NCBI GenBank assembly: GCA_023410875.1
Contig: JAEYPH010000103.1
Coordinates: 57,150 to 121,149 of the forward strand
Direction of reading: 5' to 3'
DNA: 64,000 nucleotides
Source: Bacillota bacterium
GTDB lineage: Bacteria; Bacillota; Clostridia; Christensenellales; UMGS416
Shown: positions 40,763 to 49,292 of the stretch, one piece after another
Numbering within the stretch: the first letter of the stretch is position 1
How the letters are laid out: every line of letters starts with the position of its first letter
Notes under the pieces: generated by a model
The model's database searches: none
What the model was told of the DNA's origin: nothing
Seen by the model: the letters and a program-made list of their open reading frames with translations, nothing else
Program-made: the position numbers and the translations under genes

Positions 40763-41791
40763 TCAATTTAAAGCTTTCAGCCGCTCGATCTCCCGCTGTA
40801 TCCCGTCGATGGCCTCCCCTTTTTCAAAACCCAGCTCCCCAACGGCACGCAGATGCTCTTCGCGCATGTGGATGGCCTTGGGGAGGTCGCCCAGCTCCTC
40901 ATACAGCAGCGCCATGCAGATGTAGGGGTCGTTGAAGGGAATCGGTCGCTGCTTCTCCAGCCACGCCGTGTAGTCCCGGATGGCGTCGTCATACCGGCCC
41001 ATGGCGACCATGCGGTCCGCCCGGTGCGCGTAGGGCCGCCAGGCGTCCGGCGCGTCGTCGATGGCCTCCTGCCACAGGCGCAGGGCTTCCTGGCCGTCGC
41101 CCCGGGCATAGGCGATATCCCCCAGCCACACCTTGGCCAGCTCGTAGTCGCGGACGGTCTCCGTGGTTTCGATGATCGCGCGTGCTTCCTCCAGCAGGCC
41201 GTTGCCGATCAGTTGATCCAGCAGCCACCGCCAGCCCTCCCGATACTCCGGCACCCGCTTCATGAGCCCGCGATAATAGCGCACCATCTCCAGCGTGTGG
41301 TTGCACGTCCAGTCTCCGCCGTAGCCGTGCAGCAGATTGGTCAGCACGCTGTGGCCGCACTTCTTTTCCGGCTGTATGCGGATGCCCTGCTTGGCGTAAT
41401 CCACAGCCAGGCGCGTAAACGTCTTGATGCGGTGCTCGTACAGCTCCGCCAGGCGCAGCCAGGCGTCGGCACAGCCGGGCTTGCGGGCGGCGATGCCCTG
41501 CAGCAGCGTCTCGGTGGATGTGAAGGCGCTCTCAGAAAGGTCGCGCACATTGCACAGCATGTTGTCGATGCGCCGCAGGTTCTCCTCATCGCTCAGCGAA
41601 AACAGGTCGTCGATGGTCACGCCGAAGGTTACGGAGATCGCCGGGAGCATGGCGATGTCCGGCGCGGTTACGTCGTTCTCCCATTTGGACACCGCCTGCG
41701 GCGAAACGCCCAGCGCCTCCGCCAGCTGCTCCTGTGTCATACCCTGCTGCGTGCGCAGGGCCTTGATCTTCCTGCCAAGTTCCATGTTCAT
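40763..41791 (-). CDS. XRE-family regulator with TPR-like helical domain
   Basis: 342 residues. The helix-turn-helix is in residues 7-60 (KIKALRTQQGMTQEQLAEALGVSPQAVSKWENDVTAPDIAMLPAISVTFGVTIDDLF). The rest is a tetratricopeptide-type helical array (ADAWLRLAELYEHRIKTF, AKVWLGDIAYARGDGQEALRLWQEAID, PYICMALLYEELGDLPKAIHMREEHL). Such proteins often bind peptides or sense metabolic state. GAGG is 9 nt before the ATG. No partner gene is evident. Confidence 0.9.
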   Translation of the reverse strand: MNMELGRKIKALRTQQGMTQEQLAEALGVSPQAVSKWENDVTAPDIAMLPAISVTFGVTIDDLFSLSDEENLRRIDNMLCNVRDLSESAFTSTETLLQGIAARKPGCADAWLRLAELYEHRIKTFTRLAVDYAKQGIRIQPEKKCGHSVLTNLLHGYGGDWTCNHTLEMVRYYRGLMKRVPEYREGWRWLLDQLIGNGLLEEARAIIETTETVRDYELAKVWLGDIAYARGDGQEALRLWQEAIDDAPDAWRPYAHRADRMVAMGRYDDAIRDYTAWLEKQRPIPFNDPYICMALLYEELGDLPKAIHMREEHLRAVGELGFEKGEAIDGIQREIERLKALN

Positions 41792-42037
41792 ACCGCTCTT
41801 CCTCTATTCGATGTTTCCGGCCGGTACCCGTATTATAGAATGCAAAAGGCTGAACATCCAATGACCGGACCGGCAACAGGGGTAACCGGTTGGTTGAGGC
41901 CAGACCATCGGCCGAAACGGCTTTGATGACCTGAATACCCCTTGCGGAATCACCGCGGGCTGCGGTAAAGTGATCGTAGCCCGCCGGACAAAACGCCGCA
42001 ATGCCGGCAGGCATGCCAACCGCACGGAGGGAGAACC

Positions 42038-42961
42038 ATGTCCTATCAATCCACGACCGCATGGCTGCTGGACGCCGACCCGGCCATTCGCTGGCAGGTT
42101 CTGCGGGATTTGCTGGATGCCGAACCCGCAGCCGTGCAGGCGGAACAGGCGCGGGTGGCCCGCACTGGGTGGGGCGCCCAGCTGCTGTCTCAACAAACCG
42201 AACGGGGCGATTGGCAGGGCGACGATCTGTCCTTGCTGCGGACCATCCATTGCGTGGTGCTGCTGATGGACTTGGGTGTGGACCCCATGGACCCGCTGGT
42301 GCAGACGATGCTGGAGCGGGTGTCCACGCTAAGATGGGAATACCACGGGCAAAGGCTGTTCTTCGACGGGGAGGTGGAGCCCTGCATGAACGCCAAGGTG
42401 CTGGCCACGGGCTCCTACTTCGGCATACGCTGTGAGCAGGTGCTGCAGCGGCTGCTGGGAGAACAGCTGGCCGACGGCGGCTGGAACTGCGACGCGCCGC
42501 CCAGCACGCGTTCCTCCTTCCACACGACCATCGCCGTGCTGGAAGGCCTGCTGCGATACGAAAAAGCCTTCGGCGGCAGCACCGACACCCAATCCGCCCG
42601 CCAAAGGGGAGAGGAATATCTGCTGGAGCGCAGGCTGTTGTACCGGCTTTCCACCGGCGAGATCATAGACAAGGCGTGGACGCGGTTCCACTTCCCGCCG
42701 TCGTGGCACTACGACGCGCTGCGGGGTCTGGAATATCTGCGGGCGGCCGGGCGAAGGCCCGAGGCGCGCATGGAGGAGGCCATCGGCTTTGTGCGGTTGC
42801 GCCGCCACCAGAACGGCCGCTGGCCCTTGGTGAAGCCCTACAAGGACGACCTGCTGAGGTTTGATATGGAAACGCAGGTGGGCGCGGCCAGCCGATGGAA
42901 CACGCTGCGGGCCATGCGGGTGCTCCGGTGGTATGAGTCGGGCAGCCAGACCCTCACCTGA
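42038..42961 (+). CDS. Squalene-cyclase/prenyltransferase-like alpha-toroid protein
   Basis: 307 residues, helical. The QW-type repeat LLGEQLADGGWNCDAPPSTRSSFHTTIAVLEGLL and a second, FVRLRRHQNGRWPLVKP, indicate the (alpha/alpha)6 toroid of terpenoid cyclases and prenyltransferases. The DxDD acid motif of squalene-hopene cyclases is absent, so cyclase activity is doubtful. Related proteins are annotated only as hypothetical in Clostridia. GGAGGGAG lies upstream. The 3' end overlaps the convergent ligD by 8 nt. Confidence 0.75.
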   Translation: MSYQSTTAWLLDADPAIRWQVLRDLLDAEPAAVQAEQARVARTGWGAQLLSQQTERGDWQGDDLSLLRTIHCVVLLMDLGVDPMDPLVQTMLERVSTLRWEYHGQRLFFDGEVEPCMNAKVLATGSYFGIRCEQVLQRLLGEQLADGGWNCDAPPSTRSSFHTTIAVLEGLLRYEKAFGGSTDTQSARQRGEEYLLERRLLYRLSTGEIIDKAWTRFHFPPSWHYDALRGLEYLRAAGRRPEARMEEAIGFVRLRRHQNGRWPLVKPYKDDLLRFDMETQVGAASRWNTLRAMRVLRWYESGSQTLT

Positions 42962-45470
42962 GCAGTTGATGGTTCTCGAAGAAATCCTTCCACGGGTCGT
43001 CGCCGGCGGTCCGCGTGAGCGCCTCGGCCATATGAACGCCGTCGGGGGCCACCGTGTCCAGCTCCTCCCACGAGATGGGCATGGATACCCCGGCTCCCTT
43101 ACGCGCCCGGATGGAATAGGGCGCGATGCTGGTGGCGCCCCGGCCGTTGCGTATCCAATCGATGAAGATTTTGCCCACACGCCTGGCCTTGCGGACGTTG
43201 CTGGTGTAGCGGTCCGGCCACTTGGCCTCCATGACTTCAGCCACGCGCCGGGCGAAATCATGAAACGCATCCCATGAAACGGCGGGCTGCAACGGCACGA
43301 CCACATGGTATCCTTTGCCGCCGCTGGTCTTCAGATAGGAGCGCAGCGAAAGCTCCGCCAGTATGGCCTGCATGTCCCGCACGCCCTGGCGCACCGTGGC
43401 CAGGTCCATACCCTCGTCGGGGTCCAGATCGAACACCATGATGTCCGGGCGCTCCAGATCGTCCACGCGGCTGCCCCAGGTGTGGAATTCCAGCGTGCCC
43501 ATCTGCGCTTCGGAGACAAGCCCCGCGGCGTTCTCGATGTAGAAGTAATCCTCGGCTTCCCCGCTGCCGGTGGAGATGGGAATCGTGACGACGCCCTTGC
43601 TGTCCGGGCCGGGGTGCTTCTTGTAGAAGCACGTCTGGGCGATGCCCTTGGGGCAGCGCACGATGCTCAAGACCCTGCGGCTCACATAGGGTAGCATGCG
43701 GGGGGCCACCTGCGCGTAATAGCGGATCACATCGGCCTTGGTGGTTTTCGGGTCGTCGAAGATCACCTTGTCCGGGTTGGTGATGCGGATACCTTCGATG
43801 GTGACGCCGTTGGCGTTCGCGTCCATGGGCCTCTCCCCCTCTACATCGGATGTTGGCGGTGGCGTTTGGTCCTCCGGCTTTTCCCTCCGGATGTCCCCCG
43901 GCGCTTTATCGGTGCGCAGGCCTTTGAAGCTGGCCTGCCGCAGCAGGCCCTCCTGGGTCCACTCGGCGAACTTGATTTCCGCGACCAGCCTGGGTTCCAG
44001 CCACGTGATCCTTTCATTGGATCGGGGCTTTGGCGCGACCCGGAAAGGCGGCTCCTCCCTGTGGATGCCTTCAAACCTTTGCTCAAGCTCCGTCATTTCG
44101 GCAACGCTCAGGCCGGTGCCGGCGCGCCCGGCATAGACAAACTCCTCTGCTTCATAGATACCCAGCAGCAGCGAACTGACTCCGCTGGTTTTTTTGTCGG
44201 TCAGCGTGTACCCGCCGATCACGAATTCCTGCCGTTTGTCGCACTTGAGCTTGATCCAGTCGCCGTTTCTGGTTCCGCTGTAGACGGAATCCACCCGCTT
44301 GCCGACGATGCCTTCCATGCCCAGATCACAGGCCGCGGCGAAGCTTTCTTTCCCGTTCCCCCGGACATGCTGGCTGTAGTGGAGGTTCCTCGGGGCTCCC
44401 TTCATCAGAGATTCCAGCGTTTCTTTTCGTTCGATCAGCGGATGCCCCCGCAGGTCTACGCCGTCCAGCGCCAGCAGGTCGAAGACGATATAGGTCAGGT
44501 TCTGGGCCTGGGGGCGCTTCACATAATTCTGCAACGCTTGGAAGTCCGTCCTGCCCGCCGCGTCGGTGACCGCCATCTCGCCATCCAGCACCATCGCCCT
44601 TCCGGCGGCAAAATCCAAGAGAGAGGGTGCGGCATCCTGGAACCGGCTGGTATAATCATGGCCGTTCCTGGTGATCAGCCGGACGCAGTTGCCTTCCAAA
44701 TAAGCGAGGATTCTGTAGCCGTCATATTTCATTTCGAACAGCCATTCCTCACTCTCGGGCGCCGCTTTGACCAGTTTGGCCAGCTGAACGCCGGCCGTGG
44801 TGAAGGGATTCTTCGTGATGGTTTCGTCTTTCCCTGCTTCAATTTCTTCCATCGTACGCCCGGTGCGGATGCTGGTTGAAAATTCGGAAATGCTGGCGCC
44901 GGCTTGGGCAAAGGCATCCTTCTCCTTGAGTAGCAGCCAGTTGTCCCTTCGCGCCGTTCCGCCGCTATCGTCTTGCTCTCGCATCGGCTGCGCCGACGCT
45001 GCCGCAAGCCGGGGCAGCGCCTTGGTCTCGCCGGCCTTGGCTTTCAGCCGCACCAGAGCCCACTTCCCCTTGAGCCGCCTACCCTTGAGGGTGAACTTCA
45101 GCGAGCCCTGCCCCAGGCCGGCGTCCACATCCCCCAGGGGCTCCCAGTAGCCTTCGTCCCAGAGCATCACGGCGCCGCCGCCATACTCCCCCTGGGGGAT
45201 GGTCCCCTCGAAGTTCCGGTATTCCAGCGGATGTTCCTCCACCTGCACGGCCAGGCGCTTGTCGTGGGTGTCATAGGAAGGGCCCTTGGGCACGGCCCAA
45301 CTCAGCAGCGCGCCGTCCCATTCCAGGCGGAAATCGTAGTGATCGTTTCGGGCCATATGGTGCTGCACGACAAACCGCAGGCCCTCCCGGGCGGCCTGCG
45401 CCTCGCCCCGCGGTTCCAGGGTCCGTTCGAAGTCTCTCTTTCGGTTGTACTCGCTCAGCTTCCCGGTCAT
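42954..45470 (-). CDS. ligD: Multifunctional DNA ligase D of non-homologous end joining
   Basis: 838 residues in the order phosphoesterase-ligase-polymerase. The PE domain (about residues 20-180) has FVVQHHMARNDHYDFRLEWDG and GTIPQGEYGGGAV. The ATP-dependent ligase (about 225-520) has the adenylated Lys248 in EMKYDGYRILAY, GEMAVTD and a C-terminal OB fold. The primase-polymerase (about 560-830) has ITNPDKVIFDD, the acidic pair in IMVFDLDPDEG and SGGKGYHVVVPL. It trims, fills and seals double-strand breaks with Ku. Starts 3 nt after the ku stop, so the two are co-translated. The polymerase-last order differs from Mycobacterium (POL-PE-LIG). Confidence 0.97.
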   Translation of the reverse strand: MTGKLSEYNRKRDFERTLEPRGEAQAAREGLRFVVQHHMARNDHYDFRLEWDGALLSWAVPKGPSYDTHDKRLAVQVEEHPLEYRNFEGTIPQGEYGGGAVMLWDEGYWEPLGDVDAGLGQGSLKFTLKGRRLKGKWALVRLKAKAGETKALPRLAAASAQPMREQDDSGGTARRDNWLLLKEKDAFAQAGASISEFSTSIRTGRTMEEIEAGKDETITKNPFTTAGVQLAKLVKAAPESEEWLFEMKYDGYRILAYLEGNCVRLITRNGHDYTSRFQDAAPSLLDFAAGRAMVLDGEMAVTDAAGRTDFQALQNYVKRPQAQNLTYIVFDLLALDGVDLRGHPLIERKETLESLMKGAPRNLHYSQHVRGNGKESFAAACDLGMEGIVGKRVDSVYSGTRNGDWIKLKCDKRQEFVIGGYTLTDKKTSGVSSLLLGIYEAEEFVYAGRAGTGLSVAEMTELEQRFEGIHREEPPFRVAPKPRSNERITWLEPRLVAEIKFAEWTQEGLLRQASFKGLRTDKAPGDIRREKPEDQTPPPTSDVEGERPMDANANGVTIEGIRITNPDKVIFDDPKTTKADVIRYYAQVAPRMLPYVSRRVLSIVRCPKGIAQTCFYKKHPGPDSKGVVTIPISTGSGEAEDYFYIENAAGLVSEAQMGTLEFHTWGSRVDDLERPDIMVFDLDPDEGMDLATVRQGVRDMQAILAELSLRSYLKTSGGKGYHVVVPLQPAVSWDAFHDFARRVAEVMEAKWPDRYTSNVRKARRVGKIFIDWIRNGRGATSIAPYSIRARKGAGVSMPISWEELDTVAPDGVHMAEALTRTAGDDPWKDFFENHQLLR

Positions 45471-45473
45471 GGA

Positions 45474-46238
45474 TCACGCCGGCTTTCTGGCCTTCTCGAT
45501 GCTGGCCTTGAGAGCCTCCATGAGGTCGATGACCTTGCCCGCACCCTCGGCCTCGGCGGCGACGACCTCGCGGCCTGCGATCTTGGTCTCGATGAGCGCG
45601 CGCAGCTTCGTCTGGTACTCGTCCTGATACTTCGAGGGATCAAAGGGCGTGTCCATGGAATTGATGAGCACCTTGGCCATGCTCAGCTCCTGCTCGGAGA
45701 CATCGGGCCTGGCAACCTGCTTTTGCTGCTCCCGGATGTCGTCGGCGTAGAACATCGTGGAGATCAGGATGCCATCCTCCCGGGGGATGATGGCCATCAG
45801 CGTGTCCTTGGTGCCCATGACGGCCTTGCCGATGGCGATCTTCTGCTCGGCCATCAGCGCTGCGCGCAGCAGCTCAAAGGCCTTCTCTCCCCCGGCCTCC
45901 GGCACAGCCTGATAGGTCTTTTCGTAGTACACCGGGGAAATCTGATTCAGCTGCGCGAAGTGCAGAATCTGTATGGACTTCTCCTTCTCGGTCTTGATCT
46001 TCTCGATCTCCTCGTCGGTCACGACAACGTACTTGTCGTCATCATACTCGAAGCCCTTTACGATGTCCCCGGTCGTGATCTCCTTGCCGCAGTGGGCGCA
46101 GGTCTTCTTGTAGCGGATGCGGCTGTTGTCTTCCTTGTGCAGCTGGTTGAAATGGATGTCGTTGTCCTGGGTGGCCGTGTACATGGCGATGGGGATGGCG
46201 ACCATGCCGAAGGTTATGACCGATTTGCGCGCTATCAT
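45474..46238 (-). CDS. ku: Ku DNA end-binding protein
   Basis: 254 residues, normal for bacterial Ku. It starts MIARKSVITFGMVAIPIAMYTAT with RIRYKKTCAHCGKEITTGDIVKGFEYDDDKYVVVTDEEIEKI, the family's bridge region with a CxxC pair. It forms the homodimer ring at DNA ends and recruits LigD. The C-terminus is short, ending IEKARKPA. ATG 46238 follows GGAGGTG; the longer upstream frame lacks a site and homology. First gene of the ku-ligD operon. Confidence 0.96.
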   Translation of the reverse strand: MIARKSVITFGMVAIPIAMYTATQDNDIHFNQLHKEDNSRIRYKKTCAHCGKEITTGDIVKGFEYDDDKYVVVTDEEIEKIKTEKEKSIQILHFAQLNQISPVYYEKTYQAVPEAGGEKAFELLRAALMAEQKIAIGKAVMGTKDTLMAIIPREDGILISTMFYADDIREQQKQVARPDVSEQELSMAKVLINSMDTPFDPSKYQDEYQTKLRALIETKIAGREVVAAEAEGAGKVIDLMEALKASIEKARKPA

Positions 46239-46241
46239 TTT

Positions 46242-46308
46242 GGAAACACCTCCGAGTGTAGTGTTTCCGGGATAATTTAGTAATAGACAGAGTTTAGCAA
46301 CTAAACTC
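46242..46308 (-). promoter_or_regulatory. Ku leader: operator-like inverted repeat and hairpin at the ribosome-binding site
   Basis: GAGTTTAG-CAA-CTAAACTC (46290-46308) is a perfect 8-bp inverted repeat upstream. Closer to the gene, GGAAACAC and GTGTTTCC (46268-46261 and 46249-46242 on the minus strand) flank the Shine-Dalgarno GGAGG, which would be partly hidden in the loop and stem. Confidence 0.5.
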
Positions 46309-46504
46309 CAGTGCTTATCGGGTCTTTTTGCATTACCTGATGGTGATGAACAACTATTCAAATTACACGTTATGATGGATCACTCGGTGGAGGCAGCATT
46401 CCGGTGCATAAAACGCTATTATCTTTTAATATGCATTATCAAGCCTTGTCAATATATGTCTGATGAATAGAATAAATTAACAATATCGTTTGGAGGAATA
46501 GACA

Positions 46505-47299
46505 ATGGGAAAGCTTCATGTTTTCATTGACGGTAGCTGGCTTATAAAAGTCTGTGCACCAAATGGAATACTTGCCGAAAGATTTTGTGTACCTAATCAG
46601 TTTAAGCTAGACTTTTCAAAATTGAAGGATGTGATTTATAGACATATCGCATCTACTCAGCCTGACTGCACTGAAATTGGAGATTGCTATTTTATTACAT
46701 CAATATTTGATATACCCGCTAATATGAATACATGGATTGGCAGGACAGTAAATACAAGGACAATAACGCAAGACCAACTGGATAAAACTACACGTAACGT
46801 CCGTATGCGCGAAGACTACGCAAATAGAGCAAATACTGCAGGTTTTGATCCTCAAGGAATTATCCGAGTAACCTTGAAAGACTGGATGATTCAAAAGTTA
46901 GCAGATAAAAAATATCAAGAAAAACAAGTAGATACGACAGTTGTCGCTTTATTGGTCAAATATGCTATTACAAAACCGAATGATTTTTTTGTTATCGTAG
47001 CAGGAGATTCAGATATACTGCCTGCTATTAGTATTGCTTATCCTGAGTTCACTCAAAGGATTTGCTGGGTAGCAAACCATCCTGACCAGCTTAATGCTGC
47101 GCATAGGCAAACATCCTTTTCCTATTTCCAGTATAGTTACAATATTCCCCCGTTATATTTGCATGATTGTGTGGACAAAATATCCGAAGGAGTTAATATA
47201 TATACATGCCCTAATTGTCACAAAGTATTTATTAGCCCAACGCCCTTCGCTCAGCACAGCCGAACTTTTTGCCCAACTTGTAGCAGGCAAAGGACGTAA
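46505..47299 (+). CDS. NYN-domain protein with C-terminal zinc ribbon
   Basis: 264 residues. The N-terminal NYN/LabA-like PIN-type nuclease fold is seen in LHVFIDGSWLIKVC (first catalytic Asp), VDTTVVALLVKYAI (Asp) and DFFVIVAGDSDILPAISIAY (Asp-x-Asp), a typical acidic site. The last 50 residues have a zinc ribbon, CPNCHKVF...HSRTFCPTC. NYN proteins are metal-dependent RNases or nucleic-acid-binding proteins. Base composition is clearly AT-rich compared with both sides, suggesting recent transfer; a defence or RNA-control role is conceivable but not shown. GGAGG precedes the ATG. Stands alone. Confidence 0.82.
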   Translation: MGKLHVFIDGSWLIKVCAPNGILAERFCVPNQFKLDFSKLKDVIYRHIASTQPDCTEIGDCYFITSIFDIPANMNTWIGRTVNTRTITQDQLDKTTRNVRMREDYANRANTAGFDPQGIIRVTLKDWMIQKLADKKYQEKQVDTTVVALLVKYAITKPNDFFVIVAGDSDILPAISIAYPEFTQRICWVANHPDQLNAAHRQTSFSYFQYSYNIPPLYLHDCVDKISEGVNIYTCPNCHKVFISPTPFAQHSRTFCPTCSRQRT

Positions 47300-47340
47300 A
47301 AACAGGTCATCCATCCAATCGTTTGTTTAGTTCACCTATA

Positions 47341-47375
47341 AATGCTGGTGCCGCTTAAAGGGCGGCGCCAGCATT
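47341..47375 (+). terminator. Hairpin after the NYN gene
   Basis: A 14-bp stem AATGCTGGTGCCGC/GCGGCGCCAGCATT with one G-U pair and a 7-nt loop; no T-run follows. Confidence 0.6.
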
Positions 47376-47776
47376 CGCCCAAAATAGCCTGCTAATCTTC
47401 CTTATAGACCGCAAGATTTGATATCAAAGCTCCTCACGGTAATGCCGTTTGATTTGCCTGGCTCACTATCGCGTTCTATTCGTAGCTAATCATTGCGGGC
47501 TGGAAGCTCCAAGAAAGTTCCACATCATCTTCATGGCCAATGCTTGCCCTAATGGGTATAATAAATAAACCGAATGGACTCCGGCAAATCCTTGGCAATG
47601 ATCCCTTTCATCTTTTTCGCAAAGAGAGGCACTAAGAACCATCATAAAAACAAGCTGCTTCCCAATCCGGCGAAGGAGTTCATCAGTATATGCCGGGAAA
47701 CGGTGGATGCAGAAGGAGCTTCGCCCGGCGGCAGCGAATGATACCAAAGCAAAGAGAACCAACAGGAGGTCTGCCC
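47376..47776. other. Intergenic region before the sulfatase operon
   Basis: No gene is recognised. A TATAAT at 47557-47562 is a candidate -10 for the sulfatase operon, but its -35 (TGGCCA at 17 nt) is poor. The 200 nt leader would end in AGGAGG before GTG 47777. Confidence 0.4.
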
Positions 47777-49231
47777 GTGAAAATCCTGTTCATAGACATC
47801 GATACCCTTCGTCCGGACCATATGGGCTGCTATGGCTACCACCGCGACACGACGCCGGCGCTGGATGGCATCGCCCGGCAGGGCATGCGCTTTGACCAGT
47901 GTTACTGCTCCGACGCACCTTGCCTTCCCTCGCGGGCAGCGCTGATTTCCGGCATGTTCGGCATACACAACGGAGCCGTGGGCCACGGCGGCACAGCGGC
48001 TGACCGGCGGCTGAGCGGCCAGGGCCGCGGCTTTACCGACGAGATCGACAGCAACTGCTTTCACCAGATTTTCCGCAAGGCCGGCATGTACACGGCCTCC
48101 ATCAGCACCTTTGCGGAAAGGCACTCGTCCTGGTGGTTCAACGCCGGGTTCCATGAAACCCACAACGTGGGCAAAGGCGGCATGGAATCCGGGGAGGAAG
48201 TGCTCCCGGTGGCGCTGGACTGGGTGGAACGCAACGCCCTGCGGGACGATTGGTTTCTGCACCTGCACCTGTGGGACCCTCATACCCCCTACCGCGCGCC
48301 CGCGAACTTCGGCAACCCCTTTGAAAACGACCCGTTGCCCTGCTGGTATACCCAGGAGGTGCTGCAAAGGCACTTAAAGACGGTGGGGCCCCACAGCATC
48401 AACGAACTGAGCATGTATGACGACCGGGAAAGCCCGAGCTTCCCCCGGCAGCCGGGCAGAGCGCAGGACATGGACGGCCTGCGCAGGGTCATCGACGGCT
48501 ACGACTGCGGCATACGGTATGCTGACAGCCTGGTCGGCCAGGTCTTTGACGCGCTCCGGGCCAAGGGCATATTCGATGAAGTGGCCGTTATCCTGACATC
48601 CGATCACGGAGAGAACTTCGGCGAGCTGGGCATCTACGCCGAGCACGCCACCGCCGACGCCGCCACGTGCCATATTCCGCTGATCATCCGCTGGCCCGGC
48701 GGCCCCGCCGGTGTAGACAGCGCCCTGCACTACAACCTGGACCTGTGCCCGACCATGGCGGACTTGCTGGATGTTCCGAAGTATTCCAAGTGGGACGGCG
48801 TCAGCTTTGCCCAAAGCATATTGACCGGCCAGCCCTGCAGCAGGGATTCCCTGGTTCTATCGCAGATGGCCCATGTGTGCCAGCGGTCCGCCCGCTTCGG
48901 GCAGTGGCTGTATATGCGCACCGTGCACGACGGTTTCCATCTCTTCCCCCGGGAAATGCTCTTTGACCTGTCCGGCGACCCCTACGAACAGAATGACGTA
49001 TCGGCGCAACATCCGCAGGTCTGCGCCCAAGGGGCGCGCATCCTGCTGGATTGGCAGGAGGACGCCATGCTCCGCAGCGACAGCGCCGTGGACCCGATGT
49101 GGACCGTGGTGCGGGAAGGCGGGCCCTTCCACGCGCCGATGGCCAACCTGGAAGGGTATCTGCAGCGCCTGGAGAGCACCGGCCGCGGCGAAGGAGCGCA
49201 GGCGCTGCGGGCAAAATACCGCCCAACGTGA
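47777..49231 (+). CDS. Cys-type sulfatase 1 (formylglycine-dependent)
   Basis: Hydrolyses a sulfate ester after conversion of its active-site Cys to formylglycine. 484 residues. The metal-binding start is DIDTLRPDHMGCYGYH; the maturation motif is CLPSR with Cys49. TSDHGENFGELG carries the second metal pair, and WRFNAG-like WWFNAGF may line the pocket. No signal peptide, so cytoplasmic. GTG 47777 lies 7 nt after AGGAGG and begins the conserved fold; longer frames are rejected. First gene of a five-gene plus-strand operon that includes the maturase. Confidence 0.93.
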   Translation: MKILFIDIDTLRPDHMGCYGYHRDTTPALDGIARQGMRFDQCYCSDAPCLPSRAALISGMFGIHNGAVGHGGTAADRRLSGQGRGFTDEIDSNCFHQIFRKAGMYTASISTFAERHSSWWFNAGFHETHNVGKGGMESGEEVLPVALDWVERNALRDDWFLHLHLWDPHTPYRAPANFGNPFENDPLPCWYTQEVLQRHLKTVGPHSINELSMYDDRESPSFPRQPGRAQDMDGLRRVIDGYDCGIRYADSLVGQVFDALRAKGIFDEVAVILTSDHGENFGELGIYAEHATADAATCHIPLIIRWPGGPAGVDSALHYNLDLCPTMADLLDVPKYSKWDGVSFAQSILTGQPCSRDSLVLSQMAHVCQRSARFGQWLYMRTVHDGFHLFPREMLFDLSGDPYEQNDVSAQHPQVCAQGARILLDWQEDAMLRSDSAVDPMWTVVREGGPFHAPMANLEGYLQRLESTGRGEGAQALRAKYRPT

Positions 49232-49292
49232 CGGCTTTGCGGCCCGCGGCCATTGCTGCAATGCAAGAAACACCGAAAGGAACCAACCACCC

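Noticed and set aside
46505..47299. Toxin of a toxin-antitoxin pair
   Set aside because: NYN/PIN folds occur in toxins, but no small antitoxin gene is adjacent on either side.
47376..47776. Small genes between the NYN gene and sulfatase 1
   Set aside because: Only short frames without ribosome sites or recognisable domains.
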